46,194 nt of DNA from Acidimicrobiaceae bacterium (GTDB lineage Bacteria; Actinomycetota; Acidimicrobiia; Acidimicrobiales; RAAP-2): assembly GCA_027315005.1 (NCBI GenBank), contig DAHUZT010000080.1, forward strand, positions 1-46,194, given 5' to 3'. The notes beneath the pieces were generated by a model. The model made no database searches and was not told where the DNA came from. It saw only the letters and a list, made by a program, of their open reading frames with translations. The translations under genes and the position numbers were made by a program. The first letter of the stretch is position 1. Each line of letters begins with the position of its first letter. This document shows, in pieces, positions 1 to 7,336 of the stretch.

Positions 1-982
1 GGCCTCTTTGGCCTCGCCGCTCGCGTGGCGGAGCTTCTCGGCCACCACGTAGTGACCCCCACCTCGTTGGAGATAGGCCCGGTTGGCCACCGAGTTGAAC
101 CCGCGATCGGCCACCCATACCACCCGGTTGAGCATCCAACCGGCCAGGTCGTCCTTGATGGTGCGGATGATCACCTGGTCCGAGGTGTTGCCCGGGAACG
201 TCCAACACCGCACCGGCACCCCTTCGGCCGTGACGGCCATGCCGAGGACCACCTGGGGCAGGTCGGGTCGATGGTCCTTCGAGTGCTTATTGAACCGACG
301 GACGGCTTGTTCCTCGGGTCCTGGGTCGTCGGCTGCGAGCTTCTGGCCGGCGGCCTTCTCCTTGGCGCTCTTGGCCAGATCCAGATCGACCTCGCCGTCG
401 GCCACGTCCCGTTCGAAGTAGGTGGAGGAAGTGTCGACGAAGATGATGTCGCATGACAGATTCAACAGGTTGGCCGTCGCAGAGAAGATGCGCTCGGCGA
501 TCTCAGGCAACGACGCCAACAAGAAGTCCATTGCCGCATGCGCCGCCTGATCGTCGAAGTCCAGGCAGTCGGGGATGGCCACCCGCTCGCCCACCCACTG
601 CACGGCCGCCAGCTTGGAGGCAGGCTCCAGACAGCGCTGGGCCACCAGCGCGAAGCAGATCCGCTCGACCAGGTCTCCGTCGAGACGACGCCCCGTGGCG
701 ACCGAGCGCAGGGCATCCGCGCCACCGAGCCGGCGCGACTCGACGATCTCGAAGTCGGCCGAAGGTATCGACGAGTCGGTCATCGGCAGATCGAGGACCC
801 GGCTGTATAGAGGACACCAGCCGGGTCAGGGCGACCTTGTCGACCTTGTCCTTCCGGCCGAAGTTGTGGATGACCTGCGCCACCGGCGAGCCGGTGACGG
901 CGTAGCGTTCGTTGTGGGCGAGCTGGAGGTAGGTGACCTTCGAGCCGTCCTAGTTCCGCCGACTCGACTCTCGCAGGTACAC
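1..982 (-). pseudogene. IS1634-like (IS4 superfamily) transposase, broken and cut by the window edge
   Basis: Conceptual minus-strand translation gives a DDE transposase of the IS1634 type. It has an N-terminal segment (VTYLQLAHN, then AQVIHNFGRKDKVDK), a catalytic-type block IIFVDTSSTYFERD and a second block VVWVADRGFNS. The C-terminal part with the YREK region lies beyond position 1. Two lesions are visible. A TAG stop at 952-950 falls ten codons after the likely GTG start at 982, where homologues have a lysine-like position (RRN-stop-DGSK). A one-base insertion near 802 shifts the frame between VSSIQ and RVLDLPMTDS. The product is therefore not made intact from this copy. I could not define the terminal inverted repeat to the right of 982. 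Family assignment is by motif recall and is fairly secure; the lesions are read directly. Confidence 0.85.
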
Positions 983-1124
983 GCCTACATCATTGCTGCT
1001 CACCCAGGTCGGTCACGTATTCGTATGCCTCCGCTTTTCGGGCCCCTGGGCCCCTTCATAGAGCTCTGACCAGGGGTGAGGTTCGGAGGATTCCCGAAAA
1101 TGCCTACGAACTGCGGAATCCCGG

Positions 1125-1757
1125 TCAGGCCGGCAGCGTGTAGGTGTTCTCGAGTTCGTCCTGCAGCACCGTGGCCACCTTGTCGGAGGTGTCCACCACC
1201 AGCTCCTCCGCGAGCAGGCGCGACCGGAAGGTCCACCCCCCAGGAAGCGACAGGCGGTCGCCCAACGACACGAGGTGTTCCAGGTCGAGGGCCGGATCGA
1301 CGGCGACGCAGTACGACTGCATCACGTAGGCCAGCCCCTCGGGATCCACCAGCTCGTAGACGGGTTTCCCGGCGTCGAAGAAGAACACGGCTCCGCGGTC
1401 GACGAAGCGCTTCGTGTAGGGAATCACCGACGGGTCATCTCCGAGATCGATTGTGGCGATGCGCCGCATGGTCAGTCCATTGAAGTCCCGGAGCACGGGA
1501 TCGACAACCGCCACCTTCTGTCCGAGACCGTCGAGTACCCAGTGCCGCGGACCGTTCAGCTTGACCGCGAGCGCCCCAAGGTCAGTGGCGATGGCGGAAG
1601 GTTCGAGCGCCCCCCAGAGGTCCGGGGGGCAGTCGTTCAGCATCTGGGTGCCGTACACCTCGGCCTCGAAGCTGTGGTTCCGCCCATAGCTGGCGATGAC
1701 CTCTCCGTATCGGACATCCCGAAGGTCGGAGATGAGGCGACGCATTGCTGGTTTCAC
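1125..1757 (-). CDS. Unrecognised soluble protein, about 210 aa
   Basis: I do not recognise this protein. It is soluble, with no signal peptide or membrane segment, and of mixed alpha/beta character. Conspicuous stretches are RYGEVIASYGRNHSFEAEVYG, the Trp-containing NDCPPDLWGALEP and GPRHWVLDGLGQ, and VFFFDAGKPVYELVDPEG. Codon choice is the usual GC-rich third-position pattern, so it looks like a real gene. The start is uncertain. The frame is open to a TTG at 1811, but that lies inside an AT-rich promoter-like tract. GTG at 1757 (AAAGG about 12 nt upstream) or ATG at 1745 are more likely. It is transcribed away from the SGNH hydrolase gene. Its left neighbour is the dead transposase, so it could be a passenger of an old insertion. 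No function is proposed. Confidence 0.65.
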   Translation of the reverse strand: MKPAMRRLISDLRDVRYGEVIASYGRNHSFEAEVYGTQMLNDCPPDLWGALEPSAIATDLGALAVKLNGPRHWVLDGLGQKVAVVDPVLRDFNGLTMRRIATIDLGDDPSVIPYTKRFVDRGAVFFFDAGKPVYELVDPEGLAYVMQSYCVAVDPALDLEHLVSLGDRLSLPGGWTFRSRLLAEELVVDTSDKVATVLQDELENTYTLPA

Positions 1758-1805
1758 GGTATGAGGGGACCTTTCGACCGGGTCGATCCTGCGAGCGACG
1801 AGGTA

Positions 1806-1834
1806 CGACAATTAGCATAGTGAATGACAATTAG
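1806..1834. promoter_or_regulatory. AT-rich direct repeat upstream of the unrecognised gene, possible operator
   Basis: The 9-mer GACAATTAG occurs at 1807-1815 and again at 1826-1834, a 19-bp period (nearly two helical turns). The intervening DNA is AT-rich in an otherwise very GC-rich region. On the minus strand it contains a TATGCT hexamer (1819-1814) that could be the -10 of the leftward gene. The repeat is seen directly; the operator role is inference. Confidence 0.4.
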
Positions 1835-1920
1835 TTGCTTTCGTCGGGCCATCTCCTCCGGCTCGCCGGTGTTGCACGGTCGCCGGCATCGCCCGTCACG
1901 GGCCCCGGTCGGCACGGTCG

Positions 1921-1950
1921 TTGACCCTCGCCGATGGACTCCACTACCGT
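1921..1950 (+). promoter_or_regulatory. SigA-like promoter for the SGNH hydrolase gene
   Basis: TTGACC (1921-1926) and TACCGT (1945-1950) are separated by 18 bp, a good match to an actinobacterial housekeeping promoter. Transcription would start near 1957, giving a leader of about 160 nt before ATG 2119. That leader contains the 18-bp repeat array. Confidence 0.45.
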
Positions 1951-2032
1951 TCGCACGGCCGCGGCCAGTGTCCTCCCGGTTCCGTGGATTGCCACCCTCC
2001 GTGCCTGGGCGGACCCCTCGACAGGGGGCCGG

Positions 2033-2104
2033 CGAGCCGAAGTGTGTCGACGAACCGAAGGGCGCCTGCGAACCGAAAGGTGCCGACGAACCGAGCAGAG
2101 GGTT
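2033..2104 (+). repeat. 18-bp imperfect tandem repeat, four units, upstream of the SGNH hydrolase
   Basis: CGAGCCG/CGAACCG cores recur at 2033, 2051, 2069 and 2087, an exact 18-bp period; the middle two units (CGAACCGAAGGGCGCCTG and CGAACCGAAAGGTGCCGA) are the most alike. The array ends 14 nt before ATG 2119 and so includes the leader up to the ribosome binding site. Between 1758 and 2118 I see only the direct repeat, the promoter and this array, and no gene. Confidence 0.7.
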
Positions 2105-2118
2105 CATCAGGGGAACGC

Positions 2119-3933
2119 ATGGATCCACCAGCCGAAAGATCGCGACCGATCGGGGTCACGGCGCTCCGCCTCGGCCTCTTCGTCGCGGTGATGGTGGTGC
2201 TGGGCGGGGTAGCGCTGCGTTCTCCGACCAATCCAGCCGCATCCGGGAGATCACCTGTCGCGCCCACCACGACCACTTCCACGACCGCACCATTTCCTCC
2301 GACCACAACGGTCCCGCCGCCACCGACGTGGGTGACCGCCTGGACGTCTCCGACCGACCTGCGTCTCGGAACGGCCGTCGACGCCACCGCCCGGGACGTC
2401 GTCCCGGTTCCCTTGGCCGGAACGGCAGTCGAGTTCCGGCTGTCGAACGCATGGAGCACGACTTCCACCACCTTCTCGGCGGTGACCGTGGGTGTCCAGC
2501 AGAGCGGAGCCGCCGTGGTCCCCGGTTCGATCACTCCGGTCACCTTCGCCGGCAGCACGTTCGTCACCGTGGCGCCCGGTGGCTACGTGACCAGCGACCC
2601 GGTTGCGCTGACTGCCCACGCCGGTGAGTCGCTGTCGGTCAGCATGGCCGTTCCCGGTCCGGCCGCGGTCAGCGTGCACGACTGTTGTGCAGGGAGTATC
2701 GATTCGTATGTCACCGGCAACGGCGGAGGCGACCAGACCGGCAATCCGGGTGCTGGCCCGTTTATCACGAGCTCCTTCACCATGCGTTGGCTGTCGGCTC
2801 TCGTCGTGGCGGGCTCGGGCTCGCCGGGGACGGTGGTGGCCTTCGGCGACTCGATCACCGATGGATTCGCCAATCATGGCTTCAGCTGGGTCGACGCCCT
2901 GCAGGAACGGATTGCCCAGCTCGGACCCGACCAGCAGATGGCGGTGGTCAACGAGGGGATCTCCGGCAACACCCTGACCACCTTCCCACCGGGCACGACC
3001 TACGCCCAAGACTCGGGAGGTCCCCCTGGTGTCACCCGCCTCGGTCCAGATGCCCTCTCCTTGCCGGGGGTCAAGGACGTCGTCCTCTTCCTCGGAACCA
3101 ACGACATCTGGTTCGGAGCCGGTGGTAGCGACCCCTACCGTCCCATCCCTCCCTACGGCACCGCGCCCGCCATCGAATCCGCTATGCAGTCGGTGATCGC
3201 CGAGACCCACGACGCCGGCCTGAAGATCTTCGGGGTGACCCTCCTTCCCCGTGCCTCCTCGAGTGGGGTCCCAGGTGAGGAACCCGAAGTGTGGACGCCC
3301 GCGGACCAGGGGACCCTCGACGCCGTAAACGACTGGATGCTGTCGCCCGGCACCGGTTTCGATGGGGTCATCAACCTGGCCGCCGTCATGGGCGATGTCT
3401 ACGGAACCGCGTGCCGCCCCCTGGCGCCATATGCGCCCTACTACTCCGCCGACAACCTCCATCCCGACACTGCGGGCCAGACGGCCATGGCCGACGCCGT
3501 GCCGACGGCGCTCCTGGGTATGCCGGTGGCGCCGCTGATCCCGGTGACCCCTGCCGTGGCGCTCACGCCCGGGTGCTCCGGCGCATCCGTGGCCGCTCAG
3601 GTGTTGGCACTGGCACAGGCGCCGGCCCCGACACCTCCACCCACCACCACGACCACCACGACAACAACAACCACTACGACCCGTCCGGTCCACCGCGACC
3701 CGCCGAGGCCGGTGGCCGGGGGCACCGCGGACCCCTGGTTTCCGTTGACCCTGGGCGTGGTCCTGCTCGGGGCGGTCGTGACCTTCGCTCTGATCTGGAC
3801 CCGAACGCGTCCGTTACGAAGTCGTTCGTCACCACGGCGCCTCAAGGGAGGGACGCACGCCCGCCGAAAGGTGGGGGCGCACTCCCGACAGAAGGCACCG
3901 GCGCCCATCCCGGCTCCGCCATCCGGTTCGTGA
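2119..3933 (+). CDS. Surface-anchored SGNH/GDSL hydrolase, 604 aa
   Basis: This is a secreted esterase/acyl-hydrolase of the SGNH superfamily. The start at ATG 2119 has GGGGA five nt upstream; the frame is open further 5', but there it is repeat DNA. Order: an N-terminal hydrophobic segment (about residues 14-33, signal anchor), a Thr-rich linker, and a beta-rich region. The SGNH domain has block I FGDSITDG (nucleophile Ser245), block II GISGNTL, block III GTND (Asn328) and block V DNLHPD (Asp445, His448), so all catalytic blocks are present. It ends with a Pro/Thr linker, one C-terminal membrane span (WFPLTLGVVLLGAVVTFALIW) and a basic tail. No LPXTG motif is visible, so anchoring is by the membrane helix. 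The substrate is unknown; extracellular lipid or acetylated polysaccharide is possible. It converges on the GNAT gene downstream. Confidence 0.9.
   Translation: MDPPAERSRPIGVTALRLGLFVAVMVVLGGVALRSPTNPAASGRSPVAPTTTTSTTAPFPPTTTVPPPPTWVTAWTSPTDLRLGTAVDATARDVVPVPLAGTAVEFRLSNAWSTTSTTFSAVTVGVQQSGAAVVPGSITPVTFAGSTFVTVAPGGYVTSDPVALTAHAGESLSVSMAVPGPAAVSVHDCCAGSIDSYVTGNGGGDQTGNPGAGPFITSSFTMRWLSALVVAGSGSPGTVVAFGDSITDGFANHGFSWVDALQERIAQLGPDQQMAVVNEGISGNTLTTFPPGTTYAQDSGGPPGVTRLGPDALSLPGVKDVVLFLGTNDIWFGAGGSDPYRPIPPYGTAPAIESAMQSVIAETHDAGLKIFGVTLLPRASSSGVPGEEPEVWTPADQGTLDAVNDWMLSPGTGFDGVINLAAVMGDVYGTACRPLAPYAPYYSADNLHPDTAGQTAMADAVPTALLGMPVAPLIPVTPAVALTPGCSGASVAAQVLALAQAPAPTPPPTTTTTTTTTTTTTRPVHRDPPRPVAGGTADPWFPLTLGVVLLGAVVTFALIWTRTRPLRSRSSPRRLKGGTHARRKVGAHSRQKAPAPIPAPPSGS
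3643..3681 (+). repeat. Poly-threonine codon tract (13 Thr) in the SGNH hydrolase linker
   Basis: Thirteen consecutive ACN codons (mixed ACC, ACG, ACA, ACT) encode residues 509-521, just before the C-terminal membrane span. Such tracts are typical O-mannosylation or spacer regions of actinobacterial surface proteins, and their length may vary between strains. Confidence 0.75.
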
Positions 3934-3970
3934 CGCTGGGCGAAAAGGCGGCCGAGTATCGCGGCAGACC

Positions 3971-4019
3971 AGCGCGACCGACCAGCGCGACCGACAGGCG
4001 CGACCGACAGGCGCGTCAG
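3971..4019. repeat. 12-13 bp tandem repeat between convergent genes
   Basis: Units of the type AGCGCGACCGACC/AGGCGCGACCGAC begin at 3971, 3984, 3996 and 4009. The array fills most of the 82-nt gap between the stop codons of the SGNH hydrolase and the GNAT gene and touches the GNAT stop. No clear intrinsic terminator is visible in the gap. Confidence 0.7.
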
Positions 4020-4780
4020 CCGCCTGACGGCGCAGTGTCCGCCGGAAAGGAGGAGCCAGGGCCACCCAGGGGCAATCGGAAGCGCAGGAAGGACTCGCCG
4101 CTCCGGCTGGTCAGAGCGCCGTCGGGGAGCCATCCCAATCGTTCGTAGAAGGTACGGGCGGCCAGGTCGGGCGGGGTCACCAGGACCAGCTCGTCCAGCT
4201 GAGCGTTGCGCCCTTCGGAGGCCGCCGCATCGACCAGGGCCCGCCCGATACCCATGCCCTGTCGATCCGGTTCCACCAGGACGTGGGTGATCTCGCCGAT
4301 CCGCTGCGCGGGTACCTCCGCTGCCGGTGGTGCGCCCGATCCAGAGAGCCGTGCGGTGACCAGGCGGACCAGCCCTCCCGCGTAACGACGACCCCGGGTG
4401 ACCACCAGGTCCTTGGCCAACGCCGGATGGGAGAGTGCATGGGCGGCCAGGCGGGTGCCGAGGGTCACCCCGTGACCTCGCACCATGCCCCGAACGTGCG
4501 CGGCCGGGTCGACCGCGCCCAACAGCGCACCCAACAGCGCGCCGTGACCATCCACCGCGGCCAGGGCGATGCCTCCGGGCGACCGGCGCCATGCGTCGTA
4601 GTAGGCCTCCATGAAGCGCGATCCGTACCGTGAGAGGAACTCCATGTCGAGCACCCGCCGATGGAGCTCCGCGGCCGCCACCAGGTCGTCGACCGCAAGC
4701 GGCCGTACCAGCACCGGATCGTTCATTGCGTGAGCGACCGGAGCGACCGGATCGACCGTGTCGACCAGGGCGGTCGGCAT
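4016..4780 (-). CDS. GNAT-family N-acetyltransferase, 254 aa
   Basis: An acetyl-CoA-dependent acetyltransferase of unknown substrate. Motif A of the GNAT fold is clear (ITHVLVEPDRQGMGIGRALVDAA, containing the acetyl-CoA-binding RQGMGIG loop). Motif B is represented by ARTFYERLGWLPDG. The N-terminal half starts with VLVRPLAVDDLVAAAELH and has an alpha-helical insert. ATG 4780 is chosen because GAGGAG lies 8 nt upstream; an internal ATG at MNDPVLV would give a shorter protein without the Val/Asp-rich lead. A 9-bp coding repeat (GAGCGACCG-like, 4736-4765) encodes part of that lead. It is divergent from the alpha/beta hydrolase at 5004. Confidence 0.85.
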   Translation of the reverse strand: MPTALVDTVDPVAPVAHAMNDPVLVRPLAVDDLVAAAELHRRVLDMEFLSRYGSRFMEAYYDAWRRSPGGIALAAVDGHGALLGALLGAVDPAAHVRGMVRGHGVTLGTRLAAHALSHPALAKDLVVTRGRRYAGGLVRLVTARLSGSGAPPAAEVPAQRIGEITHVLVEPDRQGMGIGRALVDAAASEGRNAQLDELVLVTPPDLAARTFYERLGWLPDGALTSRSGESFLRFRLPLGGPGSSFPADTAPSGG

Positions 4781-4990
4781 CGGTGGGCTCCTCGGCGTCT
4801 TCTGTGCGCGGGCATCCCTGCAGACGCTATCCAACCGAGCCTCGTTCCACCGCGCATCGACGAGATGCACTCCTGGGCAGCTCGCGCGACGCGGGCGTGA
4901 ACGGCAGTGGACCGTTCGCCCGGAATGCCACCCGATCGCCGGATCACCAACGGCAGTGGCCACCGACGCTTCCGGCCCCGATCTGGTCGG

Positions 4991-4996
4991 TACACT
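4991..4996 (+). promoter_or_regulatory. TACACT -10 element, leaderless start for the alpha/beta hydrolase
   Basis: TACACT ends 7 nt before GTG 5004, so transcription should begin at or next to the start codon. No Shine-Dalgarno sequence is present. Confidence 0.5.
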
Positions 4997-5003
4997 TCGC
5001 GCG

Positions 5004-6077
5004 GTGTCCCCGACAAGGTACGGCCGGCGTGCGCGCCGCCGCCGACGGCTGTCCGCCGCAGTCCTGGTGATCGTGGTCGCAGCCGCGATCACGATCACCC
5101 TCACCGGGGGGAAGCCACACCGGCACGCGTCGAAGCTGCCCGATCCACGGACGACGACTACCACCGCCTCGCCACCACCCGCTCCCCCCTATGCCATCGG
5201 CACCCTCTCTACGACCTTCACCGAACCCCCCGGGGCTGGCGGTTCCTCCCGGATCCTCCCGACCGTTGTGCGCTACCCGGCGTTAGGTGCGGCCGGTTCT
5301 CCGGCCACCCCCGGGGCCTCCCCTCTGCGGACGGCCGGGCCCTATCCGCTGGTGGTGTTCTCCGAAGGGTTCGACATCAACCCCGAGAGCTACGCCCTCC
5401 TGCTCGATGCCTGGGCGGCAGCCGGTTACGTGGTGGCCGATCCCACCTATCCGTTCACCTCCCCGACATCCCCGGGGGGCCCTGTCCGGGCCGACATCGT
5501 CAACCATCCCGCAGACCTGAGCTTCGTGATCTCGACGCTCCTCCAGGCCAGTGCCGCCCCCAGTGGCTCGCTGTCCGGCCTGATCGCCCCCGGCGAGGTC
5601 GGGGTGATCGGCCATTCGGACGGAGGGGACGTCAGCCTGGCCTCCGTTGCCAACACCTGTTGTCGCGATGCCAGGATCAAGGCGGCGGTGATCCTCTCGG
5701 GCGCCGAGCTGTCCTGGTTCAACGGGCAGTACTTCACCGCCCCGTCCGTGCCCATGCTGGTGGTCCAGGGTACCAACGACCCCTACTACAACCCGCCGTC
5801 GTGCAGCGTCCAGATCTACAACCAGGCTTCCCAGCCCAAGTACTACCTCTCCATGATCGGACAGGACCACACCAGTGCGTACATTCCCCCGGGGCCGGCG
5901 ATCGAGGTCGTGGCCAAGGTGACCATCGCATTCCTCGACGAGTACCTGAAGGGTTCGCCCAGCGGCAGCCCCGGCACGTTGCTCGCCGACGGGACGGTGC
6001 CGGGTCTCGCCACGATCACCGACGCCCCCTCCGTGCCGGTCGTTCCCGGAGCATGCCCGGATGCACCGGCCGGCTGA
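5004..6077 (+). CDS. Secreted alpha/beta hydrolase (chlorophyllase/dienelactone-hydrolase-like), 357 aa
   Basis: An exported serine hydrolase. The GTG start at 5004 sits 7 nt after a TACACT -10; the frame is open further upstream, but that would overlap the divergent GNAT gene. The N-terminus has an Arg-rich cluster followed by one hydrophobic segment (LSAAVLVIVVAAAITITL), then a Thr/Pro linker (RTTTTTASPPPAPP). The nucleophile elbow is GVIGHSDGGD (Ser205). A plausible acid is the Asp in VQGTNDPYYNPP, and the His is in GQDHTSAYIPPG. The fold resembles PET-hydrolase/chlorophyllase-type lipases, whose substrates are esters; the substrate here cannot be read from sequence. The signal-anchor plus Thr-rich linker layout resembles the SGNH hydrolase 2 kb upstream. 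Confidence 0.85.
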   Translation: MSPTRYGRRARRRRRLSAAVLVIVVAAAITITLTGGKPHRHASKLPDPRTTTTTASPPPAPPYAIGTLSTTFTEPPGAGGSSRILPTVVRYPALGAAGSPATPGASPLRTAGPYPLVVFSEGFDINPESYALLLDAWAAAGYVVADPTYPFTSPTSPGGPVRADIVNHPADLSFVISTLLQASAAPSGSLSGLIAPGEVGVIGHSDGGDVSLASVANTCCRDARIKAAVILSGAELSWFNGQYFTAPSVPMLVVQGTNDPYYNPPSCSVQIYNQASQPKYYLSMIGQDHTSAYIPPGPAIEVVAKVTIAFLDEYLKGSPSGSPGTLLADGTVPGLATITDAPSVPVVPGACPDAPAG

Positions 6078-6112
6078 GCTGATGTCCAGGCCTTCCTCTA
6101 CCGACCCGGGCA

Positions 6113-6118
6113 TAGACT
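6113..6118 (+). promoter_or_regulatory. TAGACT -10 element for parA
   Basis: TAGACT ends 6 nt before ATG 6125, which suggests a leaderless transcript. Confidence 0.5.
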
Positions 6119-6124
6119 CCGCCA

Positions 6125-6910
6125 ATGACCGACGTGGTGGCGGTGGCCAACCAGAAGGGTGGGGTGGCCAAGACGACCACGGTCCACTCCTTAGGGGCGG
6201 CGGCGGCCGAGATGGGTCGCCGGACCCTGGTGGTCGACCTCGATCCGCAGGCGTGCCTGACCTTTTCGTTGGGGTTCGATCCCGACGCACTCGATCGATC
6301 GCTCCACGACGTCTTCGTCCGGAGGGCGACGGCGGCCGAGACGGTCCTGCCGGTGGCCGGGGTCGATCGGCTCGACCTGCTTCCGGCGACCATCGACCTG
6401 GCCGGATCGGAGGTGCACCTCCTCACCCGAACCGGTCGCGAGCACGTGCTCGCCCGATCCCTCGCACCGATCGCCGAACGGTACGACCTGGTGCTCATCG
6501 ACTGTCCCCCCTCCCTCGGCGTACTCACCATCAACGGACTCACCGCGGCCGACTCCGTGCTCATTCCCCTGCAGTGCGAAGCCCTGTCACACCGTGGGGT
6601 GGGCCAGCTGCTCGAGACCATCGAGGACGTCCGGACGTTCTCCAACAGTGAGCTCGTCGTGCGCGGCATCATCGCTACCATGTACGACGACCGGACCAGG
6701 CACGCACGCCACATCATCACCGAGGTCCAGGAGCGTTACGGGATCACGGTGCTCCAACCGCCCGTCAAGAAATCGATTCGGTTCGCCGAGGCACCCGCCC
6801 GGGGGAAGTCGATCCTCCAGCACGCGCCCCGGTCCGCGGGAGCGACGGCATACCGGACGCTGGCTTCTGCGCTGTTCGATTCGACCGAGCTCTCGGGCAG
6901 CGCTGTCTGA
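6125..6910 (+). CDS. ParA/Soj-type ATPase, 261 aa, without a visible ParB partner
   Basis: A MinD/ParA-superfamily ATPase. The deviant Walker A reads KGGVAKTTT near residue 12, with Ala in place of the usual Gly. Switch I/A' is VVDLDPQACLTFSLG, and Walker B is LVLIDCPPSLGVLTIN. Length and layout match chromosomal Soj-like proteins lacking the N-terminal helix-turn-helix of plasmid ParA. The C-terminal VLQPPVKKSIRFAEAPARGKSI is typical. No parB or parS is visible in the window, so this is likely an orphan that positions some other cargo. The ATG is set by the -10 element 6 nt upstream. Its TGA overlaps the next ATG (TGATG), so the pair is translationally coupled. Confidence 0.9.
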   Translation: MTDVVAVANQKGGVAKTTTVHSLGAAAAEMGRRTLVVDLDPQACLTFSLGFDPDALDRSLHDVFVRRATAAETVLPVAGVDRLDLLPATIDLAGSEVHLLTRTGREHVLARSLAPIAERYDLVLIDCPPSLGVLTINGLTAADSVLIPLQCEALSHRGVGQLLETIEDVRTFSNSELVVRGIIATMYDDRTRHARHIITEVQERYGITVLQPPVKKSIRFAEAPARGKSILQHAPRSAGATAYRTLASALFDSTELSGSAV

Positions 6911-7278
6911 TGCCGCAGAGGTCGGATCCGATGGGCAAGCGGGCCCTCTTCTGGATGCCGGCAGGCCCGGTGCAGCGCCGCGTGCGACACCGGGGACCCT
7001 TGGACCTCGGGAGGTGCTCCGGAGCCAACGAGCGCGCCCGGGGTCGCCACGCGCTGTTCTCCGATGCCCGAGCCGATGTCGACGCCGCGGTCACCTCCCG
7101 GGGCGCGTTCACCCTCACCTGCTCGTCCTGCACCTCGGTGAGCCGGGTGGGGTTCATCGATCTCGGGCTGCTGCAGCTTCCGTTGGGCTGGTGGCTTCCC
7201 CGACCGGTGTTCGACCGGTGGATGACCTGTCCCGCATGTCGACGGCGCACCTGGATGAGCGTCACCTTGACCCGGTGA
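6910..7278 (+). CDS. Small zinc-ribbon protein coupled to ParA, 122 aa
   Basis: I do not recognise a named family. Two CXXC knuckles are present, FTLTCSSCTSVSRVGF and WMTCPACRRRTWMSV, about 38 residues apart, which is consistent with a structural zinc ribbon. Between them lies a hydrophobic, Leu/Pro/Trp-rich stretch (IDLGLLQLPLGWWLPRPVF). The N-terminus contains GKRALFWMPAGPVQRR. Start: ATG 6910 overlaps the parA stop as TGATG; ATG 6931 (MGKRALFW) is an alternative. The fixed overlap suggests a functional link with the ParA ATPase. Confidence 0.7.
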   Translation: MPQRSDPMGKRALFWMPAGPVQRRVRHRGPLDLGRCSGANERARGRHALFSDARADVDAAVTSRGAFTLTCSSCTSVSRVGFIDLGLLQLPLGWWLPRPVFDRWMTCPACRRRTWMSVTLTR

Positions 7279-7336
7279 ACCGGATCGTCGCACCATCATC
7301 GGGCCAGGGTCGTCGAATGGCGCCGGAGCCCGACGA

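Noticed and set aside
453..1069. Plus-strand open frames across the transposase remnant
   Set aside because: They are mirror frames of the minus-strand transposase. They have low-complexity Arg/Pro/Ser composition and no recognisable motifs.
1921..2118. N-terminal extension of the SGNH hydrolase
   Set aside because: The frame is open, but it translates the promoter and 18-bp repeats into Arg/Asn-rich filler. ATG 2119 has a ribosome binding site and starts a proper signal anchor.
2251..3693. Long minus-strand open frame (480 codons) opposite the SGNH hydrolase
   Set aside because: It is antisense to a gene with complete catalytic motifs. The composition is Gly/Arg/His-rich without any domain, as expected from GC-rich codon mirroring.
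4907..6082. Second plus-strand frame overlapping the alpha/beta hydrolase
   Set aside because: It is an Arg/Pro-rich shadow; the other frame contains GHSDG and a signal anchor.
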